From Caballeronia cordobensis (lineage in GTDB: Bacteria > Pseudomonadota > Gammaproteobacteria > Burkholderiales > Burkholderiaceae), in the NCBI RefSeq assembly GCF_001544575.2, contig NZ_FCNY02000005.1, positions 1 to 64,000 of the forward strand: DNA of 64,000 bases, read 5' to 3'. The stretch's first letter is position 1. Every line of letters starts with the position of its first letter. The position numbers and the translations under genes were made by a program. The notes beneath the pieces are model-generated. The model was not told the origin of the DNA, made no database searches, and saw only the letters and a list, made by a program, of their open reading frames with translations. This document shows, piece by piece, positions 19,510-28,393 of the stretch.

Positions 19510-20928
19510 TTACGCGGCAGACGAGATTTTTCTGGGCTGCGTCAGCATGGCGGGCTGCAGAATCTCGTCGAGCTGCAACTGGCTCAGGAGCCCCTTTTCG
19601 ACCACGATCTCCGCGACGCTGCGCCCCGACGCGAGCGCTTCCTTCGCGACCTCGGTCGAGTGCGTGTAGCCGATGTACGGATTGAGCGCGGTCACGATGC
19701 CGATCGATTGCTCGACGATCGAGCGCAGCCGGTCGCGATTGGCCGTGATGCCATCGACACATTTCGACGCGAGCGTGAGGCATCCCGCGCGCAGATGAGC
19801 GACGCTCTTGAAGAGACTATGCGCGATGATGGGTTCGAACGCATTGAGCTGAAGCTGGCCCGCCTCCGCCGCAAAGCTGACCGTCACATCGTTGCCGATG
19901 ACTTCGAATGCGATCTGGTTGACGACTTCCGGAATGACCGGGTTCACCTTGCCCGGCATGATGCTGGAGCCGGCCTGCACCGGCGGCAGGTTGATTTCGC
20001 CGAGTCCAGCGCGCGGGCCGCTCGAAAGAAGCCGAAGGTCGTTGCAGGTCTTCGAGAGCTTGACCGCGACGCGCTTCAACACACCGGACAACTGCACGAA
20101 CGAGCCAACGTCCTGCGTCGCTTCAACGAGGTTCGGCGACGTCGTGAGTTCAATGCCGGTCACGTCGCTCAAATGCCGGCAGACGAGCTGCGCATACTCC
20201 GGATGCGTATTGATGCCAGTCCCGATCGCCGTTGCGCCGAGGTTGATCTCGCAGATCAGCTTCGCGGCTTCCCTCAGCCGCTCTTCGTCTTCGCCGAGCA
20301 TGACCGCAAACGTGCTGAATTCCTGCCCGAGCGTCATCGGCACCGCATCCTGAAGCTGGGTGCGGCCCATTTTCAGGTCGTTGCTAAACTCCTGCGCCTT
20401 GCGTTCGAACGACGCGCGCAGCACGCCCATCGCCTCGACGAGTTGCATGATGCCCGTATAAGTCGCGATCTTCAGGGCGGTCGGGTAGACATCGTTCGTG
20501 CTCTGCCCGAGATTCACATCCTCGTTCGGATGCAGGACGCCGTACTCGCCTCGCTGATGTCCGAGATGTTCGAGCGCGAGATTCGCGATGACTTCGTTCG
20601 CGTTCATGTTGGTCGAGGTGCCCGCGCCTCCCTGAATGACATCGACGACGAAGTGGTCGTGCGCCGTGCCGGAGCGCACTTGCCTGCATGCCTGGACGAT
20701 GGCCTGCATCTTGAGTTCGCTCAGCAATCCCAGGTCGTAGTTCGCGAGCGCGGCTGCTTCCTTCACGCTCGCCAATGCGTTGACGAGATTCGGGTAAGCG
20801 GAGATGGCAATACCCGTGATCGGGAAGTTGTCGAGCGCGCGCAGCGTGTGAACGCCATAGTACGCCACGGCGGGCACGGCGAGGTCGCCGAGAAGGTCGT
20901 GTTCGATGCGTTCGGTGAGTGCTAACAT
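19510..20928 (-). CDS. aspA: Aspartate ammonia-lyase
   Basis: The 472-residue enzyme (usual length) starts at ATG 20928. Fumarase/aspartase family landmarks are in order: GAGTSTNMNANEVIAN, NLGQSTNDVYPTALKI, TQLQDAVPMTLGQEF, and the GSSIMPGKVNPVIPE signature loop with the catalytic Ser. It converts L-aspartate to fumarate and ammonia in the cytosol. Its place between the racemase and asparaginase genes, and below a dicarboxylate carrier, fits use of L-Asn, L-Asp and D-Asp as carbon and nitrogen source. The 99-bp gap to the racemase stop holds nothing notable. Confidence 0.95.
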   Translation of the reverse strand: MLALTERIEHDLLGDLAVPAVAYYGVHTLRALDNFPITGIAISAYPNLVNALASVKEAAALANYDLGLLSELKMQAIVQACRQVRSGTAHDHFVVDVIQGGAGTSTNMNANEVIANLALEHLGHQRGEYGVLHPNEDVNLGQSTNDVYPTALKIATYTGIMQLVEAMGVLRASFERKAQEFSNDLKMGRTQLQDAVPMTLGQEFSTFAVMLGEDEERLREAAKLICEINLGATAIGTGINTHPEYAQLVCRHLSDVTGIELTTSPNLVEATQDVGSFVQLSGVLKRVAVKLSKTCNDLRLLSSGPRAGLGEINLPPVQAGSSIMPGKVNPVIPEVVNQIAFEVIGNDVTVSFAAEAGQLQLNAFEPIIAHSLFKSVAHLRAGCLTLASKCVDGITANRDRLRSIVEQSIGIVTALNPYIGYTHSTEVAKEALASGRSVAEIVVEKGLLSQLQLDEILQPAMLTQPRKISSAA

Positions 20929-21027
20929 ATGGATTCCTATGTAATTTCAAATGCGAATTGACACTGACGAACGGAGTCATCCGGCGCACATCGTGCGCAG
21001 GACAGTCAGCGATATCGATTGGATGAA

Positions 21028-22500
21028 CTAGGTTGCTTCGGGCAGCAGCGGCGTCGCGCTCGCGTACGTCACGCACTGTCTTGCAAGCACATCGGTCGGG
21101 TCGACGAGCCGTACGCGCGCGCCGCCTGCCCCGGTGAAGTCAGTCCGCGGAAACAGGAGCGGCAATTCGGTACATCCCAGGATGATGACTTCGACACCCT
21201 CGGCGATCAGGCCCTCGATCGCGGCGGCGATATCCTCCTGGCACGCTCCGGTCGTGAAGCCGGCTTTCACGCCCTCCTTGCCGTAGATCGCCGCCATCAC
21301 GCGCGCCTGCAAGGCGGGGCCCGGAACGATCTGCCGCAAGCCCTGTGATTCGAGCGCTCTCTCGTAGACGCCGCTTGCAACCGTACCCGACGTCGCCAGA
21401 ACGCCCACCGCGCGCAGTGCCGGAAACGTCTCGCGAAGATATCGCACGGTCACGGTCAGCATGTTCACGATAGGAACGGCGAGATAGGGTTGAATGCGCT
21501 CGACGAATGCGTGGGCCGTGTTGCACGGGATGGCGATGATGTCCGCTCCCCCCGCTTCGAGCTTCTTGCAGGTCGCATAGAGCGAGATGGTCGGGTCGGG
21601 ACCGTTGCCGACCAGATTTTCCGTGCGGTCCGGAATCTGCGGATTCTGTTCGACCATCAGCTTGATATGGTCCTGGTCGCGCCTCGCAGGCGTTGCGCGC
21701 ACGATTTTGTGAATGAAATCGACCGTCGCCGCCGGCCCGACTCCGCCGACCACGCCGACCTTGAAGAGCGTTTCCGGGGACCCGTACTGGCCCGACACGA
21801 CGTATTGCGCATAAACGAGGTTCGAATCCACCAGCGGGACCCGCAGCGGGCCGATGTCCTCGGCGACGAGCGCGATCTCCGTCAGGCCAGGCACGATGAC
21901 ATTGGCGCCTTGCGCGATGAGGTCTTCGCAGGCCTCCCGCAACAGTTCGACTGGCCGGCCGCGCAGCGTGCCGCTCTTCACGCCGTTCGGTCCGTAGACG
22001 GCCTCGTTGACGAGGTCGCGCCCTTCCGCCAGACGCGGATGGATCACGTCGAACTCGGGCGCCGCGAAATACGATTCGAAGAGTCCCTTGCGCCGCGCGT
22101 AGGCGGACGCCAGCACGCCGATCCGTCGAACGGCCGGAAACTTCCGTCGTACATGACTGCGGACCGCTTCGACCATATCGACGATCTGCAAGGGCGAGTT
22201 GGCCTTCAGCTCATCGATGAAAGTGTGGCTGAGAAAGCAAGGGAGCACGACCGTAGTCACGCCGCGCTTCTCGAAGCTGTTCATCATATTGAAGATGTAC
22301 AGCTTTCTTTGCGTCAACGTATCGCGGCCGGCATCGGAGCTCCGGAAGGGATGTTGCTCGAAGATCGCGTCGAAATGCTCGCCGTCGCTCGCAGTGGGCA
22401 TCGACTTGATCAGCTTGAAAAAGACGTCTGCGCTCGCGAGCGGCCCGAGTCCGCCCACCACGCCGAACTTTCGCACGCTCGTCAGATTGCCCTCGCTCAT
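21028..22500 (-). CDS. Tandem-domain aspartate/glutamate racemase family protein
   Basis: The 490-residue product starts at ATG 22500, overlapping the carrier stop by 4 bp. It is two Asp/Glu racemase units fused in one chain, about 1-240 and 246-490, each beginning with a GVVGG(L/V)GP motif; usual members are single units of about 230-250. The second unit has both catalytic Cys (IPCNTAHAF, C326; LGCTELPLL, C443). The first unit keeps one (LPCFLSHTF, C88) but has Leu206 in place of the other (IVPGLTEIAL), so it should not racemise by the two-base mechanism. The likely role is D-/L-aspartate interconversion feeding aspartase, with the first half structural or regulatory. Confidence 0.88.
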   Translation of the reverse strand: MSEGNLTSVRKFGVVGGLGPLASADVFFKLIKSMPTASDGEHFDAIFEQHPFRSSDAGRDTLTQRKLYIFNMMNSFEKRGVTTVVLPCFLSHTFIDELKANSPLQIVDMVEAVRSHVRRKFPAVRRIGVLASAYARRKGLFESYFAAPEFDVIHPRLAEGRDLVNEAVYGPNGVKSGTLRGRPVELLREACEDLIAQGANVIVPGLTEIALVAEDIGPLRVPLVDSNLVYAQYVVSGQYGSPETLFKVGVVGGVGPAATVDFIHKIVRATPARRDQDHIKLMVEQNPQIPDRTENLVGNGPDPTISLYATCKKLEAGGADIIAIPCNTAHAFVERIQPYLAVPIVNMLTVTVRYLRETFPALRAVGVLATSGTVASGVYERALESQGLRQIVPGPALQARVMAAIYGKEGVKAGFTTGACQEDIAAAIEGLIAEGVEVIILGCTELPLLFPRTDFTGAGGARVRLVDPTDVLARQCVTYASATPLLPEAT

Positions 22501-23786
22501 TTCGTCTCGCCTTCGAGCTGGCCGAACGCGACCGTCTGCGCGACTTGCTCTTCGCGGACTGCGCGCTTGCCTTCCCACTTTGCGATGACCGCCGTGGCGA
22601 TGCTGTTGCCGATCACGTTCGTCGCCGTGCGCCCCATGTCGAGGATCTGGTCGATGGCGAGGATCAGCACCACGCCCGAGGGCGGCAGATGGAACATCGG
22701 TGCCACGGCCGCGACCACGACCACCGAGCCTCTCGCGACGCCGGCCATGCCCTTGCTGCTGACCATCAGGACGAGCAGCATCAGAATCTGCGTGCCGAGC
22801 GGCATGTCGATTCCGAACGCCTGGGCGATGAAAATCGCGGCGAACGCCTGATACATCATCGAGCCGTCGAGATTGAACGCGTATCCGAGCGGCAAGGTGA
22901 AGCCCACCACTTTCTTGTCGACGCCGAACTCCTCGAGCTTCTCGGTGAGACGCGGATACGCGGCCTCGCTGCTCGCCGTCGAGAACGCGAGCATCGCGGG
23001 TTCCCGGATCGCCTTCAGCAGCGCCCAGATCGGGTTGCCGAGAAATGCATAGCCCACCAGGATGAGCGCGGTCCACAAGAGGGCGAGACCGGCATAGAAG
23101 CTGCCGATGAGCTTGCCGTAGGTCATCAGCACGTCGAGCCCGTGCACGGTGATCGCGGAGGCGAGCGCACCGAAGACACCGAGCGGCGCGAGGCGCATCA
23201 CGTAGTCGGTCAGCTTCAACATGGCGGGCACGAGCGCATCGATGCCCGCGATCAGCGGTGCCACGCGCGGGTCGGACTTGATCACGCTCAGGACGATCCC
23301 AAACAGCACGGAGAAGATCAGAATCTGGAGGATGTCGTTGCGCGCCATCGCATCGAGGATGCTGGTGGGAAACGCGTGCGTCACGAAGTCCTTGAAGTTG
23401 AGGCCGCTAGTGTTGAGGCCGGTCGCCACGTCGGCGCTCGTCTGGGTCATGTGCAATCCTGCGCCCGGCTGAAACAGGTCCGCGAGGAAGAGGCCGAGCG
23501 CAAGCGAAAACAGCGACGCGCTCAGGAACCATCCAATCGACCTCAAGCCGATTCGGCGCACATCGCTCGTGCCTTCCATGCCGGCGAGGCCGGAGACGAG
23601 CGTGGCCAGAACCAGGGGCGCAATGATCATCTTGACGAGCCGCAGGAAGATATCCGTGATGATCGAGAAGTAGCCCGCGATTTCCTTGGCTTGCGCCGCA
23701 TCCACAGCCGTCCGATGGCAGACGTAGCCAACAGCCACGCCGAGCACCATGCCGGCGAGTATATAAAGGGTGAGTCGATTTTTCAT
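22497..23786 (-). CDS. DAACS family dicarboxylate/amino acid:cation symporter
   Basis: The 429-residue inner-membrane carrier starts at ATG 23786 behind GGAGA. Hallmarks of the DctA/GltP family are the first-helix region MKNRLTLYILAGMVLG, the serine-rich hairpin FSTASSEAAYPRLTEKLEEFG, the FTLPLGYAFNLDGSMMY motif, and ILAIDQILDMGRTATNVIGN near the end. Relatives carry aspartate, glutamate or C4-dicarboxylates with protons or sodium. As the first gene of the operon with racemase, aspartase and asparaginase, aspartate (either isomer) is the most likely substrate. Confidence 0.9.
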   Translation of the reverse strand: MKNRLTLYILAGMVLGVAVGYVCHRTAVDAAQAKEIAGYFSIITDIFLRLVKMIIAPLVLATLVSGLAGMEGTSDVRRIGLRSIGWFLSASLFSLALGLFLADLFQPGAGLHMTQTSADVATGLNTSGLNFKDFVTHAFPTSILDAMARNDILQILIFSVLFGIVLSVIKSDPRVAPLIAGIDALVPAMLKLTDYVMRLAPLGVFGALASAITVHGLDVLMTYGKLIGSFYAGLALLWTALILVGYAFLGNPIWALLKAIREPAMLAFSTASSEAAYPRLTEKLEEFGVDKKVVGFTLPLGYAFNLDGSMMYQAFAAIFIAQAFGIDMPLGTQILMLLVLMVSSKGMAGVARGSVVVVAAVAPMFHLPPSGVVLILAIDQILDMGRTATNVIGNSIATAVIAKWEGKRAVREEQVAQTVAFGQLEGETK

Positions 23787-23940
23787 TTGTCTCCGTCCAA
23801 GGATGGCGACGTCAGGGTCGCTTTTCGCGGCCGCTGCGCGCTCGGGGGCTGGCAAAGACGCCGCGAATTCAGCGGCGCTTTTGTGTCTGGACGGAATCTT
23901 AGGGAAGCTGGAAAAAAGGTGAATGCTACTCCTGCATATG

Positions 23941-23961
23941 GTTATGCGAGTTTCGCATAAC
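23941..23961. promoter_or_regulatory. Perfect inverted repeat between LysR and carrier genes
   Basis: GTTATGCGA and TCGCATAAC are perfect 9-bp arms with a 3-nt centre, 12 bp after the LysR stop and 155 bp before the carrier start. On the minus strand a T-rich run follows about 24 nt later. It may be the LysR operator for the aspartate operon or a terminator of the regulator transcript; the length of symmetry favours a protein site. Confidence 0.5.
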
Positions 23962-23972
23962 GCGGGACAACC

Positions 23973-24887
23973 CTATCCGGCGGCACCGGAAGCGGCACGG
24001 AGGTGACGCCAGAGCGAATCCAGAAATTCGCTGTGGTTCGACGCATCCCGATACACCCGAAGCTCCACTTCGAGTTGCCATTCCGCCGTGCCGGCCGGCA
24101 CGAGATCGCCGGCGTCGAGTTCGGCAAGGATGGAGCTTCTCGGCAGCCACGCGACACCCTCGCCTTCGAGCACGAGCTTCTTGACCACTTCCGCCATGTC
24201 GGATTCGTAATGAAGCCGCAAGGCGGGCGTCGAGCGGGCGTGAGCGAGCAGGACTGCGAGGCAGCGTCCGAAGTAACTGGTCTCCGTGTAGGAGATGAGC
24301 GATAAAGGACGTTCGTTCGTGCCGGGCAGGCGGAATGCGGGCGCGCTTCGCTGATTGGGCTTGCAGACCGGCATGAAGGTGTCGGTGCCCACGGTGAGGT
24401 ACTCGTATCGCGTCGGGTCAAGATGCAGCGGCAGCTCGGGATGATGATAGGCGAACATCAATTCGCAATTGCCGTTGACGAGCATCAGGATCGAATCGTG
24501 GACATTGGCCGGAATGACGCGGGCGCGCACTTCGTCGAAATGCGCAGCGAGCGCACGCAGCCACGCGGGCAGGAAGTTGAGCGCGATGGTATGGCCGGCG
24601 GCGATCTGCACGCCCTTGCCGGCAATGCGCTGCTCGGTGCGGATGATGGCGCGCGTGTCGAAGAGCTTCTCGATGATGTCCTCGGCCGCTTCGCGAAAGA
24701 GCTGACCCGCGGGCGTCAATGTAGGAGGAAAGCTGCTTCGGTTGATGAGGTCGGCGCCGACCCACTGCTCAAGCGACTGAATCCGCCTGCTGAACCCGGA
24801 CTGCGTCACGTTGCGAAATTCTGCCGCCCGCGAGAAGCTTTGATACTGCGCGAGCGCGATGAAGTCTTCGATCCACTTGATTTCCAT
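23973..24887 (-). CDS. LysR-family regulator of the aspartate operon
   Basis: The 304-residue product starts at ATG 24887. The N-terminal winged helix is typical (WIEDFIALAQYQSFSRAAEF, then VTQSGFSRRIQSLEQWVGADL, and FPPTLTPAGQLFREAAEDI). The rest is the periplasmic-binding-protein-like effector domain. It lies on the same strand as, and 186 bp upstream of, the dicarboxylate carrier gene. An activator of the carrier-racemase-aspartase-asparaginase genes responding to aspartate or a dicarboxylate is inferred. The palindrome at 23941-23961 lies in the gap. Confidence 0.9.
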   Translation of the reverse strand: MEIKWIEDFIALAQYQSFSRAAEFRNVTQSGFSRRIQSLEQWVGADLINRSSFPPTLTPAGQLFREAAEDIIEKLFDTRAIIRTEQRIAGKGVQIAAGHTIALNFLPAWLRALAAHFDEVRARVIPANVHDSILMLVNGNCELMFAYHHPELPLHLDPTRYEYLTVGTDTFMPVCKPNQRSAPAFRLPGTNERPLSLISYTETSYFGRCLAVLLAHARSTPALRLHYESDMAEVVKKLVLEGEGVAWLPRSSILAELDAGDLVPAGTAEWQLEVELRVYRDASNHSEFLDSLWRHLRAASGAAG

Positions 24888-25505
24888 AGCTTGTCCGTAT
24901 CGGTTTCAGCGACAAGGCAGATCGGCCGCCGGATGACCCTCGGATTCTACGGGACGCATCGTCGCCGATTGAGCCGTCGGATGCCCGTCCGTGTTCCTCA
25001 GCGCATGGGCTCTTCGAATTTCCCACGCTAATAAGTATTTGGCGGCTCGAACCCGACGACGCGCCGCTGCTCGAAGCCATCTTGCGCCAAGCGGACGGCT
25101 AGCTTGAACGGGCGCCGCGCTACGTACACGTGGACGCGCGCGAGCGATTGGAGCGGGTTCGCGGTCGGCGGCCGCCAAACTGCGCTGGCAGGCGCGGCGC
25201 ACCTCCGGTAACCCCTGCTCTCCATACAGAACGCCGCTCGAAGAACCGGTTTAATCTTCGCGCGCTGCGGTTGCTCATGTGCACGCCAAGTCACGGTTGC
25301 CAATCGGCGATTATATTTAGGATTACGATATAAAAGATGATCATTGGCCTCATGTAAAATCGATATGCTCGTCTAAGGCGTTGAGACGACCTGGACTCGC
25401 CGCTCGCCACCGGCTATTCGAACATAGCAGCGCGCACGGCGGCCGCACCGGCACCCGTCGGTCGAACTTGCGGCACACTGTTTCTTTTCGTTGGAAGAGC
25501 GATCG
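24888..25505. other. Intergenic region between LysR and helicase genes
   Basis: About 620 bp with no supported gene. A short plus-strand reading near 25036-25103 (SIWRLEPDDAPLLEAILRQADG without its last two residues) looks like the edge of an acetyltransferase-type remnant but is stopped by TAG. An AT-rich stretch from 25300 to 25370 carries the second copy of the ATTGGCCT motif and probably the helicase promoter. Confidence 0.45.
25343..25358. promoter_or_regulatory. Shared 16-bp motif, copy 2
   Basis: ATTGGCCTCATGTAAA matches the copy at 93-108 with one mismatch. It lies 148 bp upstream of the helicase start in AT-rich DNA following AAAAGATGATC. The pairing of two otherwise unrelated genes with this motif suggests a common activator or promoter type. 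Confidence 0.3.
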
Positions 25506-26984
25506 GTGGCCAAGGCATACAAACCCACGGCGGAACAAGAAGCCGTTGTCGAAGCCGCGAAAGGCGGCGGCGATCTGAAGGTCAAAGCGTATGCGGGCGC
25601 AGGCAAGACTTCGACGCTTCGGCTCGTCGCTCAGCAGCTCATTGGCCAGCGGGGCAGCTATCTGGCCTTCAACAAGGAAATCGCGGACTCGGCGAGACGC
25701 GGCTTTCCGGCCAACGTCTCATCCCGCACCGTTCATTCACTGGCATACGCGAGTGCGCCCGCGTGGCTGACCGCGCGCATCAATCTGCCATCCGAGCCGC
25801 CACACGAGCTGGCCGCCCGATATGGGTTCGGCCCTATCGAAGTGCCGACCATCACAGGAAAGAACGCGAAGGTCGATCCGTTCGAAATCGGCCGGATGAT
25901 CGTAGACGGTCTCGGCCGCTTTTGTCGGTCCGCCGATGATGCGCCGCAGCCCTTCCACCTATCAGTCGACGAGAAGATCCGCGACGATGCGGCCGATTGG
26001 CTTCGCGAGCAACTCGTACCCCGCATCGGGCGGCTATGGGCGGAAAGCATTAACCCGCGCGGCCTGAAGGCGATACAGCCTGACGTTTATCTGAAGGTGT
26101 GGGCGCAATCCAATCCGCGTATCAACGCCGACTTCATCTTATTCGACGAGGCGCAGGACAGTGACGGCATCATGCTGTCGGTTCTTGCCCGGCAACGGCA
26201 CGCACAGAAGATCTACGTGGGCGATCCGTATCAGCAAATCTATGAGTGGCGCGGCGCAGTCAACGCAATGGCGCAAATTGATGCGCCAGAGCGGCCGCTG
26301 ACTGAATCTTTCCGTTTCGGTCCGACCTTCGCAGGACTCGCGAGCCGCGTGCTCGCATTACTCGGAGAGGCAATCCCTATCCGAGGCCAGCCGAGCATCG
26401 GCTCGATCATGGTCGAAGATCCGTCCGTTCAGCCGCCCGTGGACGCGGTGCTGTGCCGCAAGAACGCCACGGCCATCTGGCAGTTTGCGGCGGGCATCGA
26501 GATGGGGCATCGCCCGGCACTTCGCATGAACCCCAGCGAGGTCGTCGCCTTTGCCGACGGCGCTGATCAGCTGCTCAACGGAAGGCGGGCTTTTCGGCCG
26601 ACCGCTCTATCGTTGTTTGAAAACTGGAATGAGGCGCAAGCATTCGCGCGCAGCGCGGTCGGCCGCGATTTGCTGCCTGTCGTGGAGATCGTCGACGATC
26701 GTGGCACGGACTATTTGCGTGCGCTCGCTCAACGTCGGACGCCCGAGGGCCAAGCTGACTACGTCATCTCGACCATTCATCGGGCGAAGGGACTGGAATG
26801 GAAGCGCGTGCGGATCGTCAATGACTTCCGCTTCAAGACGGTCGACGGTCGGCTGACGTTGGACGAGGACGAGATGCGGCTGCTGTACGTGGCACTTACG
26901 CGCGCGCAACACGTGCTCGACATCTCGGACGTGCGGGATGAATTGTTGCGGCTCTTCAACGTGCCGAAGGCCGCGCGCCGATAG
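25506..26984 (+). CDS. UvrD/PcrA-like superfamily 1 helicase
   Basis: The 492-residue product starts at GTG 25506, 6 nt after GGAAGAG. It has SF1A motifs: Q-motif (KPTAEQEAVVEAA), Walker A (AYAGAGKTSTLR), Ia-like SYLAFNKEIADSA, the DEAQD box of motif II (ILFDEAQDSD), motif III (VGDPYQQIYEWRGA), motif IV-like TESFRFGP, motif V (VISTIHRAKGLEWKRV) and motif VI (LLYVALTRAQ). It is shorter than UvrD (about 720) and lacks the large 1B/2B insertions, resembling small Fbh1-like helicases of accessory DNA. A role in DNA repair or recombination is inferred. It converges on flhC with 4 bp between stops. Confidence 0.87.
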   Translation: MAKAYKPTAEQEAVVEAAKGGGDLKVKAYAGAGKTSTLRLVAQQLIGQRGSYLAFNKEIADSARRGFPANVSSRTVHSLAYASAPAWLTARINLPSEPPHELAARYGFGPIEVPTITGKNAKVDPFEIGRMIVDGLGRFCRSADDAPQPFHLSVDEKIRDDAADWLREQLVPRIGRLWAESINPRGLKAIQPDVYLKVWAQSNPRINADFILFDEAQDSDGIMLSVLARQRHAQKIYVGDPYQQIYEWRGAVNAMAQIDAPERPLTESFRFGPTFAGLASRVLALLGEAIPIRGQPSIGSIMVEDPSVQPPVDAVLCRKNATAIWQFAAGIEMGHRPALRMNPSEVVAFADGADQLLNGRRAFRPTALSLFENWNEAQAFARSAVGRDLLPVVEIVDDRGTDYLRALAQRRTPEGQADYVISTIHRAKGLEWKRVRIVNDFRFKTVDGRLTLDEDEMRLLYVALTRAQHVLDISDVRDELLRLFNVPKAARR

Positions 26985-26988
26985 GAGG

Positions 26989-27573
26989 TCAGGCGGCCTG
27001 TGCTTGCAACGCGGCGTCGCGCTCGAGCGCTGCTTTCGCGGCCAGCTTCGTCTTGCCTGCTCGCGACGGCGGCTGGCAAATGCCGCAGACCATCGTGTGC
27101 GACGGCTCATGCGCGTGCGCGACGAACTTGCCGCGGCAACGCGTGCAGCCAGCCAGACGAAGGATCCCGGCGTCCTTGAAACGGATGAATGTCCAGGCGC
27201 GCGTCAGGTCCATCTGCAATGGCTCGCCGATCATGTCGAAATGCTCGGCATAGAGCGAGTACGCGCGAGTCAGCAGATCCACGCGGTCCAGCCCTTTGCT
27301 GTTCGCTTCCAGGAAGGCGTAGACGTTCGCGAACATCGACGTATGAATGTTCGGCGCCCACGTCAGATACCAGTCCTCCGAGAACGGCAGCATGCCCTTC
27401 GGCGGCGATGCACCCTTCACTTCGCGATACAGGCGAATGAGCCGTTCACGCGAAATCGTCGGGATTTCCGATTCCAGCACTTGCATGCGCGCGCCGAGCT
27501 TGATCAGCGCGATGGCACGCATGACCTGAGCAGCTTCCTCAGCGAGGCTCTTCGAAGGCGTGGTCGTGGTCAT
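26989..27573 (-). CDS. flhC: Flagellar master regulator subunit FlhC (orphan copy)
   Basis: The 194-residue protein has the FlhC hallmarks: KGMLPFSEDWYLTWAPNIH in the middle, ANVYAFLEANSKGLDRVDLL, and the zinc-binding tail with four Cys (GCTRCRGKFVAHAHE, then MVCGICQPPSRAGKT). ATG 27573 lies 2 bp after the flhD stop, so the pair is coupled. FlhD4C2 activates class II flagellar genes, but no flagellar, motility or chemotaxis gene is in the window, so this is an orphan and possibly extra copy. Retained zinc ligands argue that it is functional. Confidence 0.92.
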   Translation of the reverse strand: MTTTTPSKSLAEEAAQVMRAIALIKLGARMQVLESEIPTISRERLIRLYREVKGASPPKGMLPFSEDWYLTWAPNIHTSMFANVYAFLEANSKGLDRVDLLTRAYSLYAEHFDMIGEPLQMDLTRAWTFIRFKDAGILRLAGCTRCRGKFVAHAHEPSHTMVCGICQPPSRAGKTKLAAKAALERDAALQAQAA

Positions 27574-27575
27574 CT

Positions 27576-27872
27576 TCAGGCCGCCAGAAGGACGTCGTTA
27601 GCGACGGCCGACGCCGCGGCTTCGTTGCTGCGAACGGCGAGGCCCCCGAGCATCGCATCCGTGCTCATGCGGAAGAAGCACAGCACTTGCGACGACGATG
27701 CGAGCTTCAGCGTCTGCTCCGGCGAGAGCTTCAATAGTAGATCCGCCATGTCCGCCGAGAGACCCAAATGCGACTGTGCCGCTTCCCGGTCGGATGCCAG
27801 AACGCGTCGCGCGAGCATGAGGTAGGACATGTTCAATTCGCGGATAGCACTGAGGTCGGAGGTGGTGTTCAT
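27576..27872 (-). CDS. flhD: Flagellar master regulator subunit FlhD (orphan copy)
   Basis: The 98-residue product starts at ATG 27872. It matches FlhD in the N-terminal helix (LSAIRELNMSYLMLARRVL), in LGLSADMADLLLKLSPEQTLKLA and in the helix-turn-helix region SSSQVLCFFRMS. It is slightly shorter than the usual 105-118 residues at the C-terminus. It forms the heteromeric activator with FlhC encoded 2 bp downstream. The long AT-rich upstream region suggests elaborate regulation. Confidence 0.9.
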   Translation of the reverse strand: MNTTSDLSAIRELNMSYLMLARRVLASDREAAQSHLGLSADMADLLLKLSPEQTLKLASSSQVLCFFRMSTDAMLGGLAVRSNEAAASAVANDVLLAA

Positions 27873-28393
27873 AGCGGCAGTCCAGAGAGTAATTTCGACT
27901 TGCTCGTCGCGCTGTCAATGAAGGCGCGAACGAATTGTCTGATTACAGATCGGACTTTGCAACATTTAGTTACACAGGGTAAACGTTTGCGATAGACAAC
28001 TGACCTTTTCGCAATCGTTAGCGCGGAATGAGATTCTTCTTATCTGACGGTACATTCGCACTGAGATATTTCGGTTCGGATGGTCTCTGCGCCGATTGCT
28101 CTACTGTTTTTCAAGTTGCGTGAGTCACAGTCACCTTCGTCGCAATGAGAAAAATGCAAAGTCTAAATAAGTAACGATTACCGATTCGGCAATTTAGACT
28201 GATGTTTTCCCGCGACAAGCTTACTTGCGGTGAGAGATGCTGCTGCGCTCCGGAACCGACTAGCCGAGAGCACGCGCCGCAGACTTTCTTTCAGTAACCG
28301 CACATCTGTGATCGCGGCACCGACGTATGTCTCGAAACTCTTCGTCTCGGTCCCGCCTCCGTGACGCGCAGGTCAGCGCCGGTCGGGGCGCGA
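27873..28393. promoter_or_regulatory. Upstream region of flhDC
   Basis: About 520 bp separate flhD from the end of the IclR gene. The part from 27930 to 28230 is markedly AT-rich compared with its neighbours, as seen at flhDC control regions that bind many regulators. I cannot assign -35/-10 boxes confidently. A minus-strand reading near 28255-28345 (SFETYVGAAITDVRLLKESL) resembles a gene tail but is unassigned. Confidence 0.45.

Noticed and set aside
19447..20925. Plus-strand open frame of 492 codons antisense to aspA
   Set aside because: Mirror of the aspA codon structure, composition dominated by Arg/Asp/His, no start signal; aspA motifs are unambiguous.
28255..28345. Possible gene tail on the minus strand reading SFETYVGAAITDVRLLKESL
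   Set aside because: Protein-like but short, not assignable and without a start; mentioned only in the flhDC upstream region.
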